64,000 nt of DNA from Eriocheir sinensis. Its lineage: Eukaryota > Arthropoda > Malacostraca > Decapoda > Varunidae. A program made the position numbers and the translations under genes. Location of the stretch: assembly GCF_024679095.1 (NCBI RefSeq), contig NC_066517.1, positions 17,091,105 through 17,155,104 on the forward strand, in the 5' to 3' direction. This document shows, one piece after another, positions 52,621 to 64,000 of the stretch. The notes beneath the pieces were generated by a model. It worked only from the letters and a program-made list of their open reading frames with translations. It made no database searches and had not been told where the DNA came from. Within the stretch, counting starts at the first letter, position 1, and the number at the start of each line of letters is the position of its first letter.

Positions 52621-52911
52621 CCTTAAGTCCTTGCATTAAAATATCATGTGGTAAAATGTGAGTAAAGAAAAGCATTAGGTAGCAAACGAGAGGTGTGAAA
52701 GGATACATAAAAAAGAAAACTGTGGCGTAGTAAGCGAGAGGGGAATAAGTCCTTGTATAAAAGTATCATGTGATAAGCTTCTTGTGATCTACCTTGGGAG
52801 TGGCGGGAGAAAAATGATGTAGCAGATAAAATGAAATATAAGAGATAAGACACGAAGGCGGCAAATGAGTGGATAGAAAAACGTCATTGAGTTTCTTACA
52901 GGCATCAACGT

Positions 52912-53095
52912 TACCAGATTGTCGTACTCTGCCTCTTGTATTTACCGATTTCTGACCCCAAAATTGTCTCCTTGGCCCAAATAACGAGATCCATTCATAA
53001 TATTATCGTTAAAATAGTTAATTCCTGATGTTTCTTGGCAATAGTTAGGCGTCAGAAACCGGTAAATACTATGCTCTGAGTACGATAATCTGGCA
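52912..53095. mobile_element. Short MITE with about 45-bp inverted termini
   Basis: The left end reads TACCAGATTGTCGTACTCTG and the right end, reversed, TGCCAGATTATCGTACTCAG. Both arms continue to TTTACCGRTTTCTGAC. It is the compact form of the element at 35936-36252. No confident target duplication. Confidence 0.8.
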
Positions 53096-53309
53096 GGTAT
53101 CTCGCTTGTAGATGACAGTGGAGTGGAAAGTCAAGATGAGATGTTTGTGTGTGACTTGAACCTCTCGTTATCTCAGCTCCGTATTTCCCGTGACTCTTGG
53201 TAAGCGGAGTCATGTGAGGAGTGACGTAATGAATGAGAGGTGATGGAGGAGTGGTCAAGTTAAGCAGATGTGTAGTTGATGGAAGTTAGATTTTGGGGAT
53301 GGATACTAG

Positions 53310-53410
53310 GGTGTCGTGTGTGTGTGTGTGTGTGTGTGTGTGTTGTCTTGAGGGATGAGTGTTATCTGAAGGGAGATTAGTATGTCTGTAAAATTATTAT
53401 ACTGCTTTTG

Positions 53411-53477
<67 letters not shown>

Positions 53478-53538
53478 CTACTACTCGAGTATCCAGTAAA
53501 TAAAAATGTAGTGCAATATTTGATTGGTGTTGCGTCAT

Positions 53539-53608
<70 letters not shown>

Positions 53609-53769
53609 GTCAGCCGTATGTTGTCTTGACGTTTGACAAAAAAAATAAAAAAAATAAAAACATTAGACCAGACACTCTTCGTCTTTTTTTGCGCACCGCC
53701 TCAGAATATGTTGTATAAAGCTACCCCGTTATTACTGTTATGAGAGCGTAAGGATGCAACTCCCCCCCG

Positions 53770-53821
<52 letters not shown>

Positions 53822-53872
53822 AACACGAAGACAATACCAACAACTCAGAAAAATTATGTAACCTATTGACAG

Positions 53873-53910
<38 letters not shown>
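53310..53910. repeat. Microsatellite cluster
   Basis: (GT)n at 53316-53343, (CTA)n at 53412-53476, (AC)n at 53539-53605, (TC)n at 53780-53818 and (GT)n at 53876-53909, separated by short unique stretches. Confidence 0.95.
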
Positions 53911-53913
<3 letters not shown>

Positions 53914-54159
53914 CCGTCAGTCTCTCTCTCTCTCTCTCTTTCTAACTACGTCGCTCTCTCTCCCTCTCCCTCTTTCCCTCCCTTACCTGTGTCAATACCT
54001 TCTTAAAATCTCCCTCCTTGACCACCACCACCACCACCACCACCCTGCACACCGCTTATAACCGCTGATAACTGGTCTCTCAGCCCCCCCCAGACCTCAG
54101 CCTCCCCGACCCACCCTCCTCTAGCCTCGTCCATCACTAGATCAGGCCACCGTCGCCTC

Positions 54160-54725
54160 ACCTCCATCCCCCTCCTTCTCGTCCTCCTCCCTCTCCTCTC
54201 ATAAAATTCCTCCTTGCTTCCCCCTTTCCTTCCTCCTTCCACCCCTTGCATGACACTCCCTCCTTGTCCTTGCTTACCTGTCGCTATGCTTCCTCCTCCT
54301 GCTCCTCCTCCTCCTCCTTCTGCGACTCGTATCATAAAGACGCCACTTGCATTTCCCTTTTCCCCCTCGTCCTTCTACTACCCCGTGCAGGCATAATCCC
54401 TTCCTCCTTGCCTCCTGCTCCTCCTCCTCCTCTTCCTTGTCTTTTCTCTCTGCTTCCTCCTCCTCCTCCTCCTTCTGCGACTCGTATCATAAAGACGCCT
54501 CTTGCATTTCCCTTTTCCCCTTCGTCCTTCTACTACCCACGGCATGAACCCTTAAACTTGCCTCCTGCTCCTCCTCCTCCTCCTCCTCCTTGTCTTTTCT
54601 CTCTGCTTCCTCCTCCTCCTCCTTCTGCGACTCCTCTCATACAGACACCACTTCCTTTCCCATTTTCCTCTTCGTCCTTCCCCCCGGCATGACCTCTTCC
54701 TTCTTGCCTCCTGCAGCTCCTCCTT
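54160..54725. repeat. Tandem array, about four copies of 110-130 bp, pyrimidine-rich
   Basis: CTCCTTCTGCGACTCGTATC, then CATAAAGACGCC and TCGTCCTTCTACTACCC recur at about 54315, 54472 and, diverged, 54622. Each is preceded by a (CTC)n block. Confidence 0.85.
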
Positions 54726-55009
54726 TTCCTTGTCCATTTTTTCTACCTCCTCCTCCACCTGTTAGATATGCACGTGCCGTCGTATGAGAGGCAGGAAGAG
54801 CATAAACAAAACGCCTGCAGGAATTCGTGATGTGAAACCGCAATATGTAACGTCACCACCGCTGCTTGGGACACGTGATGAAATGCGTCCCATTCTGCTA
54901 TTCTTTCCTCTCTCGCTCTCCCTCCCCCACTTGGTTAACTAATCGGATGTTGTGATGCTAAAAATAATAATAACGTAAGCCAAATACCTGAGTACGCGAG
55001 TTGAAAGTC

Positions 55010-55200
55010 ATATGGTAGTATTATAAGGTATTTCGTCGCCCAAGAACACCTATTTGACAAGGCTTTCGTAGGAGTTTGGGGCATTTCCAGGAGTAGTTTT
55101 ATGACCCTGGTGGTAGTTTGACCCTTCTTCTGTGCCATGAACCTGAAGAAACACTCATTAGAACCCAATTAATCTCCTCTTTGACCTTTATAAATAGGTG
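55010..55200 (-). repeat. Dispersed repeat family R2 copy, inverted
   Basis: Read on the minus strand it has AAAGGTCAAAGAGGAGATTA, GGTTCATGGCACAGAAGAAG, CCTGGAAATGCCCCAAACTC and ACGAAAGCCTTGTCAAATAG, as in the other copies. Confidence 0.8.
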
Positions 55201-55254
55201 ATGTGAGAAGCGAAAGTGTCTCTTTATACCGACCTATATAGTGTCAGGGAAAGG

Positions 55255-55900
55255 TATATAAAGTTGAGGGCATACGCTGAGTTGTTTGTTGTTGTTGTTG
55301 GTGGTGGTGGTGGTGGTGGTGTTTATGGAAAGGTTGGGGAAGAGACACAAAAGGAGAGGAGCGGAATGTATACAGAAGAAAAGATGAAGTAATGGGAAAG
55401 TAAAAACGTAGCTATATATAGTTGGGGAATACGCTGAGCTTGTCGTTGCTGTTGCTGATGTTGTTTTGTTTTTGTTTTGTTTATTTTTAAGGAAAGGAGA
55501 GGAAAGGTATACAGCAGAAGATGAAGTAATGGGAAAGTAAAGATTTATATAAAGTTGGGGAATACGCTGAACTTGTCGATGTTGTTGTTGATGTTGTTTT
55601 TGTTTTGTTTATTTTTTAAAGGAAAGGTTGGGAAGAGATGCAGGGAAGGGGAAGGAAAGGTATACATAAGATGAGGTAGTGGAAAAGGAAAGGCGTAGCT
55701 ATAGAAAGTTGGGGAATACGCTGAGCTTGTTGTTGTTGTTGTTGATATTGTTTTTGCTTTGTTTATTTTTTTAAAGGAAAGGTTAAGGAAGAGATGCAAG
55801 GAAGGGGAAGGAAAGGTACAGAAGGTGAGCTTGTCGTTGTTGTTGTTGTTGATGTTGTTTTGTTTTTGCCTTGTTTATTTTTAAGGAAAGGTTAAAGAAG
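55255..55900. repeat. Tandem array, four to five copies of about 115-150 bp
   Basis: GGGGAATACGCTGAGCTTGT recurs at about 55424, 55557 and 55708, with weaker copies at 55270 and 55825. Each is followed by (GTT)n, TTTTGTTTATTTTTAAGG and AAGGAAAGG-rich DNA. Confidence 0.85.
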
Positions 55901-56099
55901 AGACGCAAGGAGGGGGGGGCGCAAGGTACAGAGGGAAAGACAAAGTAATGAGAGAGGAAAGATTGGTGGCTGGTCCAACTTGCTACGTCATGTTTATATT
56001 TGTTTTTGGAAGGTCATGCTTGTATATTTGCGTACTTTTATTTATTCATTTTCTGTATTTATTCGTTCATTCATTCATTTATTTTCGTTTTATTGATTT

Positions 56100-56113
56100 A
56101 TTTCTATTTTTCT

Positions 56114-56163
<50 letters not shown>

Positions 56164-56600
56164 GCCTCGGTGCTTACTGTAGTGTGTTGCAAGGCCTTCT
56201 GAGTTGATAACAGTTACTATCAGTCTCCTCCTCCTCCTCCTCTCTGCTTCCTCTACCAAGTGGATACACCTGCGCGTTCAGTCACACCTCCAATCAACGA
56301 ACAGGTGATGGTGGTGATGGTTGTCGTGGTAGTAGTGGTGGCTGTGGTGGTGGTGATGGTTGTGGTGATAATGGGGGGGCTGTGGTGTCTGTGGTGGTGG
56401 TGGTGGTGGTGGTGATGGTTGTGGCGGTAATACTGGGGGCTGTGGTGGCTGTGGTGGCTGTGGTGGTGGTGGTGGTGGTGGTGGCTGTGGTGGTGGTGGT
56501 GGTGGCTGTGGTGGTGGTGGTGGTGGCTGTGGTGGTGGTGGTGGTGGCTGTGGTGGTGGTGGTGGTGGTGGTGGCTGTGGTGGTGGTGGTCGAGCATTAC
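56100..56600. repeat. (GT)n and (GGT/TGGCTG)n microsatellites
   Basis: (GT)n at 56117-56161 and an imperfect GGT array with interspersed GGCTGT from about 56305 to 56592. Long Val or Pro/His open frames here come from the repeat. Confidence 0.95.
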
Positions 56601-57303
56601 TTGTAGCAAACTTTGTCATTAATAACGTCACCACGATTTTCCGCTCTTCACTTCATGATTATAAATAGGCAATAGATATGACAGAAGAACAAACAGAACA
56701 AAATGAAACGATAATCACTGAGAAAGATGAAAATTGAAAACGGTTCGATAAAAAAAAAATAATGTTACCCTCCACTGCCTTATCGACAGGTGTAGAGACG
56801 AGATTGTGCATACCTTTCAAATCCCCCAGCACCTGAAAACCGACAAACAGCAACAGCCACACGAGCAAACAAACAAACAAACACACTTCAACACAAGCAA
56901 ACATCGAGAAGTTAAATACAACGGCAGAAGCAGAGACAGAGAGACCCTCAACCCAGGACCTTGGCGCCAGAACGAGCCCAATGCCGCGTCTTTGGCACGG
57001 GGTCAGACAGAGAGAGGGAGGGAGAGAGGAAGAGGGAGAGATTGGGGGAAGTGTACAGGGAGCCACGAGCCAGTTACCCCACCCCTTCAGCATGCCCTCT
57101 CGCACGTTTACAGGGGTTCAGGATGCCCAAATCATAGCCTGACGACGTGACTCTGCCCCTAGCTAAATGCGTTGGTTCACTTCCCCCTTCCTCCTCCTCC
57201 TACTCCTTCCCCCTCCTCCTCCTCCTCCTCCTCCTCCCCGCTCTTGCTTACTGGCTGATGATTATTGTTTTGATTGGTGTGGTGATGGTGGTGGTTTCGG
57301 CGC

Positions 57304-57308
57304 GTGGA

Positions 57309-57376
<68 letters not shown>
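57304..57376. repeat. (GT)n microsatellite
   Basis: About 65 bases of GT repeat after a (CTC)n block at about 57188-57240. Confidence 0.95.
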
Positions 57377-57570
57377 ATTAGGTTCGCAGGTTAATGAGGG
57401 TTTTTCTTCTTTATTTATTTTTTCACTCGAGTCCTTCCTTCCTTTGTCTTTTTCTCTCTATTTACTTATTTATTTATTTTATCATCCATTATTTCCTCCG
57501 ATTTTTTCTTTCACCCTTTCTACCTTTCTCCCATCCTTCCTTCCTTCCTTTCGTCATACCTTTCTTCCTT

Positions 57571-57760
57571 CCACCCATCCGTCCAGCCCTCCTTCCTTCC
57601 TTCCTTCCACCCATCCGTCCAGCCCTCCTTCCTTCCTTCCTTCCACCCATCCGTCCAGCCCTCCTTCCTTCCTTCCTTCCACCCATCCGTCCAGCCCTCC
57701 TTCCTTCCTTCCTTCCACCCATCCGTCCAGCCCTCCTTCCTTCCACCCATCCGTCCAGCG
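57571..57760. repeat. 36-bp minisatellite, five full copies and one short copy
   Basis: CCACCCATCCGTCCAGCCCT plus CCTTCCTTCCTTCCTT, starting at 57571, 57607, 57643, 57679 and 57715; a shortened unit starts at 57743. The period is a multiple of three, so all frames stay open; no other coding sign. Confidence 0.97.
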
Positions 57761-58017
57761 CTCCTTCCTTTCTGTTCTCGTTTCTTCCATTAATTAACTA
57801 TCTAGGGAATGGTTAGTCAAGGTCGACAAGAAAAGTTACCTCTATCGAGTCATCGCCCCCGTTCAAGGTCGAGTTAGAACTGACATTATGTAGTGCATTT
57901 TATTTCTCTGAATGTAGTGCAGTAAATATCAGCTTCCGAAAAATTAGAAGAACTTCGAACTATTGATGTAAAGAGTTATTAGCGCTGTCTCGCACATTGC
58001 ATTATGGCAGAGGGGGT

Positions 58018-58571
58018 CAGGTTAGGTTAGGTCAGGTGAAGTTAGGTTAGGTTTGATTATGTTAAGTTAGGTCACGTTGCGTTAAATTTAGTTAAGTTAG
58101 GTTAGGTTAGGTTAGGCTGGGTCGGGTTAGGTCAGTTTAGGTTTAGTTGGGTCAGGTTAGGTTAGGTTTGATTATGTTAAGTTAGGTCACGTTGCGTTAA
58201 ATTTAGCTAAGTTAGGTTAGGTTAGGTTAGGCTGGGTCAGGTTAGGTCAGTTTAGGTTAAGTTGGGTCAGGTTAGGTCAGGTCAGGTTAGGTTAGGTTTG
58301 ATTAGGTTAAGTTAGGTCACGTTACGTTAGATTTAGTTAAGTTGGGTTAGGTTAGGTTAAGTTAGGTTAGACTGGGTCAGGTTAGGTCAGGTTAGGTTAA
58401 GTTGTGTCAGGTTAGGTCAAGTTAGGTTCGATTAGGTTAATTTAGGTTACGTTAAGTTAGATTTAGTTAAGTTAGGTTAGATTAGGGTAGGGTAGGTTAA
58501 GCTGGGTCATGTTAGGTCAGGCTAGGTTAAGTTGGGTCAGGTTAGGTTAGATTTGGTTTGGTTAGATTTGC
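58018..58571. repeat. Degenerate TTAGG-type array with higher-order repeats
   Basis: About 550 bases of GGTTA/GGTCA pentamers. Superimposed is a higher-order unit of about 120-150 bases marked by GGTTTGATTATGTTAAGTT, CGTTAAATTTAG and GGCTGGGTC, in about four copies. TTAGG is the arthropod telomere repeat; here it is interstitial and diverged. Confidence 0.9.
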
Positions 58572-58859
58572 TAAGTACGTGTGATATGCTTCGCGCTTTC
58601 TTGTCACTTACGGTTGAAGTAACGAAGGTTTATATATATTCCCCGAGACATTTCTTTGCACCTCTGCGTGAATAATTACTAACGGTGGAAAGTGCACGTG
58701 AGTCAGAAAAGCCAGCTGTGAGGGTCATCGCTGTGTAATGGCACGAGTTAAATACCAAAGGGTAAGATGTCAAGTTCAGGGGTCGAGGTGAGAGAGAAGA
58801 ACGCCAGAAGCTTCATGTCATTAGATAATCAGCGCTGTTCCTCTTTCCCTCAGGAGCAC

Positions 58860-59640
58860 GCGGGTGAAGGGGAAGAGAATCAATTAAGGGTCTACTGTTG
58901 CTCGTCATGTCATTATCAAGGGGCATCATCAAGGGCCATCATCATTATTATCGCCATTAGCAGCATTAGCATCATCCTATATCATTCTATTGTCAGTTTT
59001 AGGCCTCCCTCAAACGCTCCCATCTATATCTGTCTTGTGTTTTGGGGGGGAAAGAATCAATTAAGGGTCTATTGCTGCGCGTCACTTCATTATCAAGGCC
59101 CATCATCATTATTAACACCATCATCAGCATCAGCAGCCTATCCCAAACGTTCTCATATATCTGTCTTGTGTTTTGCGGGAAAGAATCACTTAAGGGTCTA
59201 TTGCTGCGCGTCACTTCATTATCAAGGCCCATCATCATTATTATCGCCATTAACAGCATCAGCATCATCCTGTATCATTATATTGTAAGTTTTAGGCCTC
59301 CCCCAAACGTTCTCATTTATATCTGTCTTGTGTTTTGGGGAAAAGAATCAATTAAGGGTCTATTCTTGCGTGTCATGTCATTATCAAGGGCCATCATCGT
59401 CATTATTACCATTAGCAGCATCAGCAGTCTCCTGTATCATTCTATTGTAAGTTTTAGGCCTCTCTCAAACGTTCCTATTTATATCCATCTTGTGTCTGTT
59501 GCGCGTCATGTCATTATCAAGGGGCCATCATCATCATTATCCCCATTAGCAGCATCAGCAGCCTCCTCCTGTATCATTCTATCGCAGGTTATAGGCCTCG
59601 CACAAACGTTTCCATTCGTCTATGTCTTTTGCTTCTAATT
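58860..59640. repeat. Tandem array, five copies of about 130-180 bp
   Basis: ATTAAGGGTCTATTGCTGCG, CATTATCAAGG, CATCATCATTATTA and GTTTTAGGCCTCCC, then TCTGTCTTGTGTTTTG, recur. Units start at about 58883, 59061, 59189 and 59351, with a truncated one near 59497. Confidence 0.9.
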
Positions 59641-60099
59641 TGTTTCCTGTCTCGGTGTAAAACGTCCCATTACTGCGTTCTCAATTTCATGACACCATTT
59701 CGTGAACCACCTCGCGCCTTCCCTCGGGTGTGTTTATATCAGTTATTTACCCGTCTTTCCATATTTTTTTTTCTGTTCCTATGTTACCCTGTCTCTCGTC
59801 TGTCACTCTGTCCAACCGTTGTCCTGTCTCCTACACTCAGTTGCCTTTCTTCAGCGGCATCACATCTTCACCGTATCTGTCAGTTATTAGTTAGTTTATT
59901 GACAAAGATGTTACTGGAACTTAACATCATAAAAAACTAAAAGAATTAATAAACATAGCCATATAGCCTTAAAACAACATACATAATAAACCCTCGCCCT
60001 CTCCTGCCACTGGCCGAAGTATGTGAGGCTTGTGAGTAGGGGGGGGGGGGGGGTTGAACTTTGAAGTGTAATGATTATTGAGGAAAAATCTTAGGTAAC

Positions 60100-60260
60100 A
60101 CCACATCTCATTTCAGACACACGGACAGACAGACAGACAGACAGACAGGCTGACAGACAGATAGACAAACAGACAAACAGATAGACGGACGGATAGACAG
60201 TTGGGAAAATAGACAGAAAGACAGGCAGAAAGATAGATAGGCAAAAAGACAGGCAGATAT
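60100..60260. repeat. (CAGA)n tetranucleotide repeat
   Basis: Imperfect ACAGACAG/ATAGACAG repeat. Confidence 0.9.
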
Positions 60261-60589
60261 AGACACAAAACACCAAATCAAATTCTTTACCCTCTTATAA
60301 AATTAAAAGTTGATGATATATACTTGTTTCAGACACACACACGCACCTGTCCGAAAGCAAAACCAGCAAAAGTAAAAAAAAAGTAAAGTAGTAAAGAAGT
60401 AAAGAAAGACATCCGGTTTACTGGGTCGATGTAGAGAGCCACTCACGTACTCACGCCAGCAGCCTCTCACGTCATGGCCGGTCGAAGGCAAAGGACGCTG
60501 CATTGATTCTGGTGTCTGGCCTTAAGCTGACGCCGTGACGGGGAGGGGAGGCGGCGGTGACGGCATACGAGACTCCTACTTGTTTTTTT

Positions 60590-60745
60590 TGTTTGATTTT
60601 TTACAGCAAGGGAGGCAGCTCAAGGACAAAGAACAAAAACAGCAACAAAAAGGCTCACTAGACGCTGCTCCGACAAAAGAAAACAGAATAAGAGGCGAGA
60701 AGAGAGGTCAGTTTCGGGTGGAGAGGCGTCTTGATACTCTCCTCT
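60590..60745 (+). repeat. Dispersed A-rich repeat copy
   Basis: It has ACAGCAAGGGAGGCAGCTCA, GACGCTGCTCCGACAAAAGA and the tail GAGAGGTCAGTTTCGGGTGG, then TCTTGATACTCTCCTCTC. This is the most complete copy in the window. Confidence 0.8.
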
Positions 60746-61265
60746 CTTACCTGTTTTTTACCTGTTCTCGTCTCTGGCATTACTTGTTATATTACCATTT
60801 TAGTACCTGAGAGTTCTTTCTACTTGTGTTTCTTTGCCTAGTAGTATTTTTAATCCATCTCCCTTCTTGCCCATCATTTCTAACCTGTTTTTTACCTGTT
60901 CTCGTCTCTGGTATTAGTTATTATATTACCATTTTAGCACCTGAGAGTTCTTTCTACTTGTGTTTCTTTGCCTAGTAGTATTTTTAATCCATCTCCCTTC
61001 TTGCCCATTATTTCTAACCTGTTTTTTACTTGTTTTCATCTCTGGTATTACTTATTTTCAACCTGTGAGCTCTTTCTACTTGTGTTTCTTTGCCTAGTTG
61101 TAGTTTTAATCCATCTTCCTTCTTACCTCTCATTTCTAACCTGTTTTTTACCTGTTTTCATCTCTGGTATTACTTATTTTCAACCTGTGAGCTCTTTCTA
61201 CTTGTGTTTCTTTGCCCAGTAGTAGTTTTAATCTATCTCTCTTCTTGCCTCTCATTTTTATTTAC
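60745..61265. repeat. Tandem array, four copies of about 122-145 bp
   Basis: AACCTGTTTTTTACCTGTTC, TCTCTGGTATTACTTATT, CTTTCTACTTGTGTTTCTTT and TTTTAATCCATCTCCCTTCT recur. The later copies lack an internal segment of about 20 bases. Confidence 0.9.
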
Positions 61266-61304
61266 TTTTATTGGAGTAGTGGTTAGCGGGATTTTTTTTA
61301 TTAT

Positions 61305-62040
61305 TATTTTTTTGTTGTTGTTGTTTTACCTTTATTGCCCCTGAGCTCCTTCCTTTACTGTAAAATTTTGAGGAACACATCAACGTAAAATCGCAAAACA
61401 TCACTCGTAGAAGTTATTTTTTACCGCATTACCTTTGAGATTCCTCTTGACCTTAGTTTCTTTGTTTAGTGGTAGTCTTATATCCATAGAAGAATACCTC
61501 ATAACACCACTCTTAGATATTTTACTACAGTACCTTTGAGACTTATAGTGACCCATGTTTCCTGACCTAGTGGTAGTTTAAATCAATAGAAAGAAGACAA
61601 GGAAATCAAAGTAAAATCTCAAAACGTCCTCTCCTTACGATATCGAAGCTTCCCTTTTCTGGACACTCATTCTTTATTTTCCTTTGAGAAAGTAGCGATT
61701 AGAGGGCTTTTAAGACTTTTTTTTCCTTTTTTTATTTTAACCTTGAGCTGCTTCCTCGGTTGTAAAAAAAACTCGTGGAAATTTGAAAAAACAGAAAAGA
61801 AAAGGTATCCACGGTCCTCAAGCACATATCCCGCCATAACCAGATGTCGTGCGCTAATAGGCAATCAAGATAGGAGGTGATCGGCCTCTGCCACTCACGC
61901 AAGCAACACCGATAACGCGATAAACACTCTGCTGCTGCTACGTCACTCCTTGCGCGTGGAGAGGTTTCGATCTCAAGTAGAACATAACATGCAACATTCT
62001 TACCCCCTGTGAGTACTCGTGTCCGACTCTCTTGCGTCAC
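61305..62040. other. No gene recognised; inverted A-rich repeat fragments
   Basis: Fragments of the dispersed A-rich family occur inverted at about 61325-61365 and 61735-61770 (CCTTGAGCTGCTTCCTCGGT). The stretch 61800-62000 is unique-looking and GC-richer but has no recognised product. Confidence 0.4.
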
Positions 62041-62146
62041 TCTCGTATCAGTCTTTGTCCTCCTCCTCCTCCTCCTCCTCCTCCTTTTCTCTTTCTTTCT
62101 TCAGACATTAGAATCACAAAAAGTAAAAGAATGACGAAAAGAAAAA

Positions 62147-62152
62147 CTACTT

Positions 62153-62189
<37 letters not shown>

Positions 62190-62197
62190 CACTACCG

Positions 62198-62243
<46 letters not shown>

Positions 62244-62275
62244 CACTACCGCTACTACTACTACTACTACTACTG
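62147..62275. repeat. (CTA)n microsatellite
   Basis: CTA/CTACCG trinucleotide run of about 125 bases, with two ACCACTACCG interruptions. Confidence 0.95.
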
Positions 62276-62802
62276 TATCTGCCATTACTAAACAACTAAA
62301 GGTTTCCTATCATATCTATCACCAACGCCACCACCCCCACCCCCACCCCCACCACCGTCACCGTCACCGTGTATCTGTGTGGTGTGGTGAGAGACTTCTT
62401 GTATCTATGCAGTGAACTGAAAAATAAAGTCCCTGTTTCTATGCAGTGGGAAATAGTCTTCGTGTTTCTGCAGGCTATGAAATGTACAATAACGGTCCTT
62501 GCGTCTTTAACCTTTCTTTCTTTTATTCTTCTATCCTATTTTATTCTTTTATCCCTTTATCCTAACCTTTTTATTCCTTCCTGTTTAATCTCCCTCCCTC
62601 CTTCCTTTCTTCCTTCCTTTCTTTCATTAAGCGATGGCTAGTTATAGTTTTGACCTGTACAATAAAAGTCTCCCTGTATATATGCAATGGGTAGCAAAAG
62701 GTCTTTGTGTACCTATGTAATGGGCACTGGGCAGTAAAAAAAACTCGTATTTCTTGGGGATAAACAATAATAAAGCCTTCGTGTTTAAACAATGGGCGAT
62801 AA

Positions 62803-63130
62803 AAGGTCATCCCACTGGCGGCAGACAGCGCGCCACATCCCGCGACAGCCCGATTTGTCTAGTATCGACGACGAAATTCCAGTTATGTCCGTTAATCGGC
62901 GGGTGTGGGCGCTTGTCAGAAACCACTTGCGACCGCTATTGCCGACAATGCTATTCGGCTCGACTGCCCCTTTAAAATAAGAAAAAAAAAAAAAAGGAAC
63001 GGGAAAATCTGTCGCCGATGAACTGCCATAGTCGGTGATGGGACACAATACAATGCAACATCTCGAGACACTTTGCAACCTTGAAAATCGGGGGCTGTCG
63101 CAAGGTGTCTGCCGCCAGTGGGATGACCGC
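62803..63130. mobile_element. 328-bp MITE with TAA target duplication (PIF/Harbinger-like)
   Basis: The ends are inverted copies of GGTCATCCCACTGGCGGC (arms agree over 23 bases, then GCGACAGCCC further in). TAA lies on both sides (62800-62802 and 63131-63133). A 3-bp TWA duplication with TIRs suits PIF/Harbinger, but the terminal two bases differ between the arms. It carries an A-run near the centre and no transposase. Confidence 0.75.
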
Positions 63131-63344
63131 TAAAGAGAGAAGCAATAATATACAGTCCACATGTCTCCAGGGCCAGGGTCTCCGAAGTGGCCTGAAGCGT
63201 GGCAAGGTGAAGCTGCAGGGGGTCGAGGCGCCAGGCTGTGCATTGTGTCACGTCTCTCAGCGCTCGTGTGTGCAGGTGTTTGGGAGTACAGACAATGAGC
63301 ATTTGGGTGTCAAATAGTGTGTTCCGTTTTGCTGACAGTGGGAC

Positions 63345-63759
<415 letters not shown>

Positions 63760-63760
<1 letters not shown>

Positions 63761-64000
63761 AGGGGGTAGCCAAAAACGCAGAGGGAAGTAATCATGACTA
63801 AGATATGTGCAATGTCCAAAAAATAATATTAATGTTCCCCTAAATTAGTCAGTCGGTCATTAAAGCCGCCCACTCGCTCGCTGCTATGACGCACGGAAGG
63901 GAGGAAAAAGGGAGAAAGAAGGGAGGAAGATATGCAGGAAGTAATAAAGGGAGAATGTTAGTAATCTATTTCACTCATACTAATACGCCAACTGACACGC
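63760..64000. other. Window end, nothing recognised
   Basis: No gene or repeat of note was seen in the last 240 bases. Confidence 0.5.

Noticed and set aside
57400..57816. Long Pro/Ser/Leu open frames across the 36-bp minisatellite
   Set aside because: A period divisible by three keeps all frames open; no start context, splice logic or similarity.
58018..58571. CRISPR-like array
   Set aside because: The periodicity comes from degenerate TTAGG pentamers without unique spacers, and this is a eukaryotic genome.

Overview
This is a eukaryotic nuclear window, most likely from a decapod crustacean and probably a crab. The evidence is intron-rich genes with arthropod-type products, very dense di- and trinucleotide microsatellites, degenerate TTAGG-type arrays and tRNA-derived SINEs. 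The species call is an inference from repeat character and gene content. There is one 100-base assembly gap (5396-5495).

Three genes can be built exon by exon. (1) On the minus strand, 21822 down to 7244, lies the pre-mRNA splicing kinase PRP4 (PRPF4B). Sixteen coding exons join in frame and end in a complete kinase domain; only the initiator exon is missing. (2) On the plus strand, 29883-41736, lies a Cys-loop anion channel of the pHCl (pH-sensitive chloride channel) type. Ten coding exons give a predicted 1274-residue protein, with a signal peptide, an unusual extracellular extension of about 840 residues encoded by one 2.5-kb exon, and a complete pentameric-channel core. (3) On the minus strand, 50078 down to 45833, lies a DDIT4/REDD1 (scylla/charybde) family gene. 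Five exons are found; the 5' exon is not certain. The channel gene and the DDIT4-like gene converge. No operon-like or obvious functional link joins the three.

The rest is mobile and repetitive DNA. 1-7 kb: a foldback element with arms of about 205 bp, LINE and SINE remnants, and the gap. 7-22 kb: PRP4, whose introns hold a LINE reverse-transcriptase remnant and a 933-bp hAT-like element with a perfect 8-bp target duplication. 22.7-24.4 kb: a SINE with a perfect 13-bp target duplication beside a Merlin/ISXO2-like transposase remnant, then a second SINE. 25.3-27.6 kb: three adjacent tandem arrays. 29.9-41.7 kb: the channel gene, whose introns hold decayed tandem copies of one of its own exons, a MITE, satellite-like arrays, a 17-bp and a 24-bp minisatellite. 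43-48 kb: tandem arrays and the 3' part of the DDIT4-like gene. 49.5-51.2 kb: GC-rich DNA at the 5' side of that gene. 51-64 kb: no convincing gene; MITEs, tandem arrays, a TTAGG-like array and long microsatellites.
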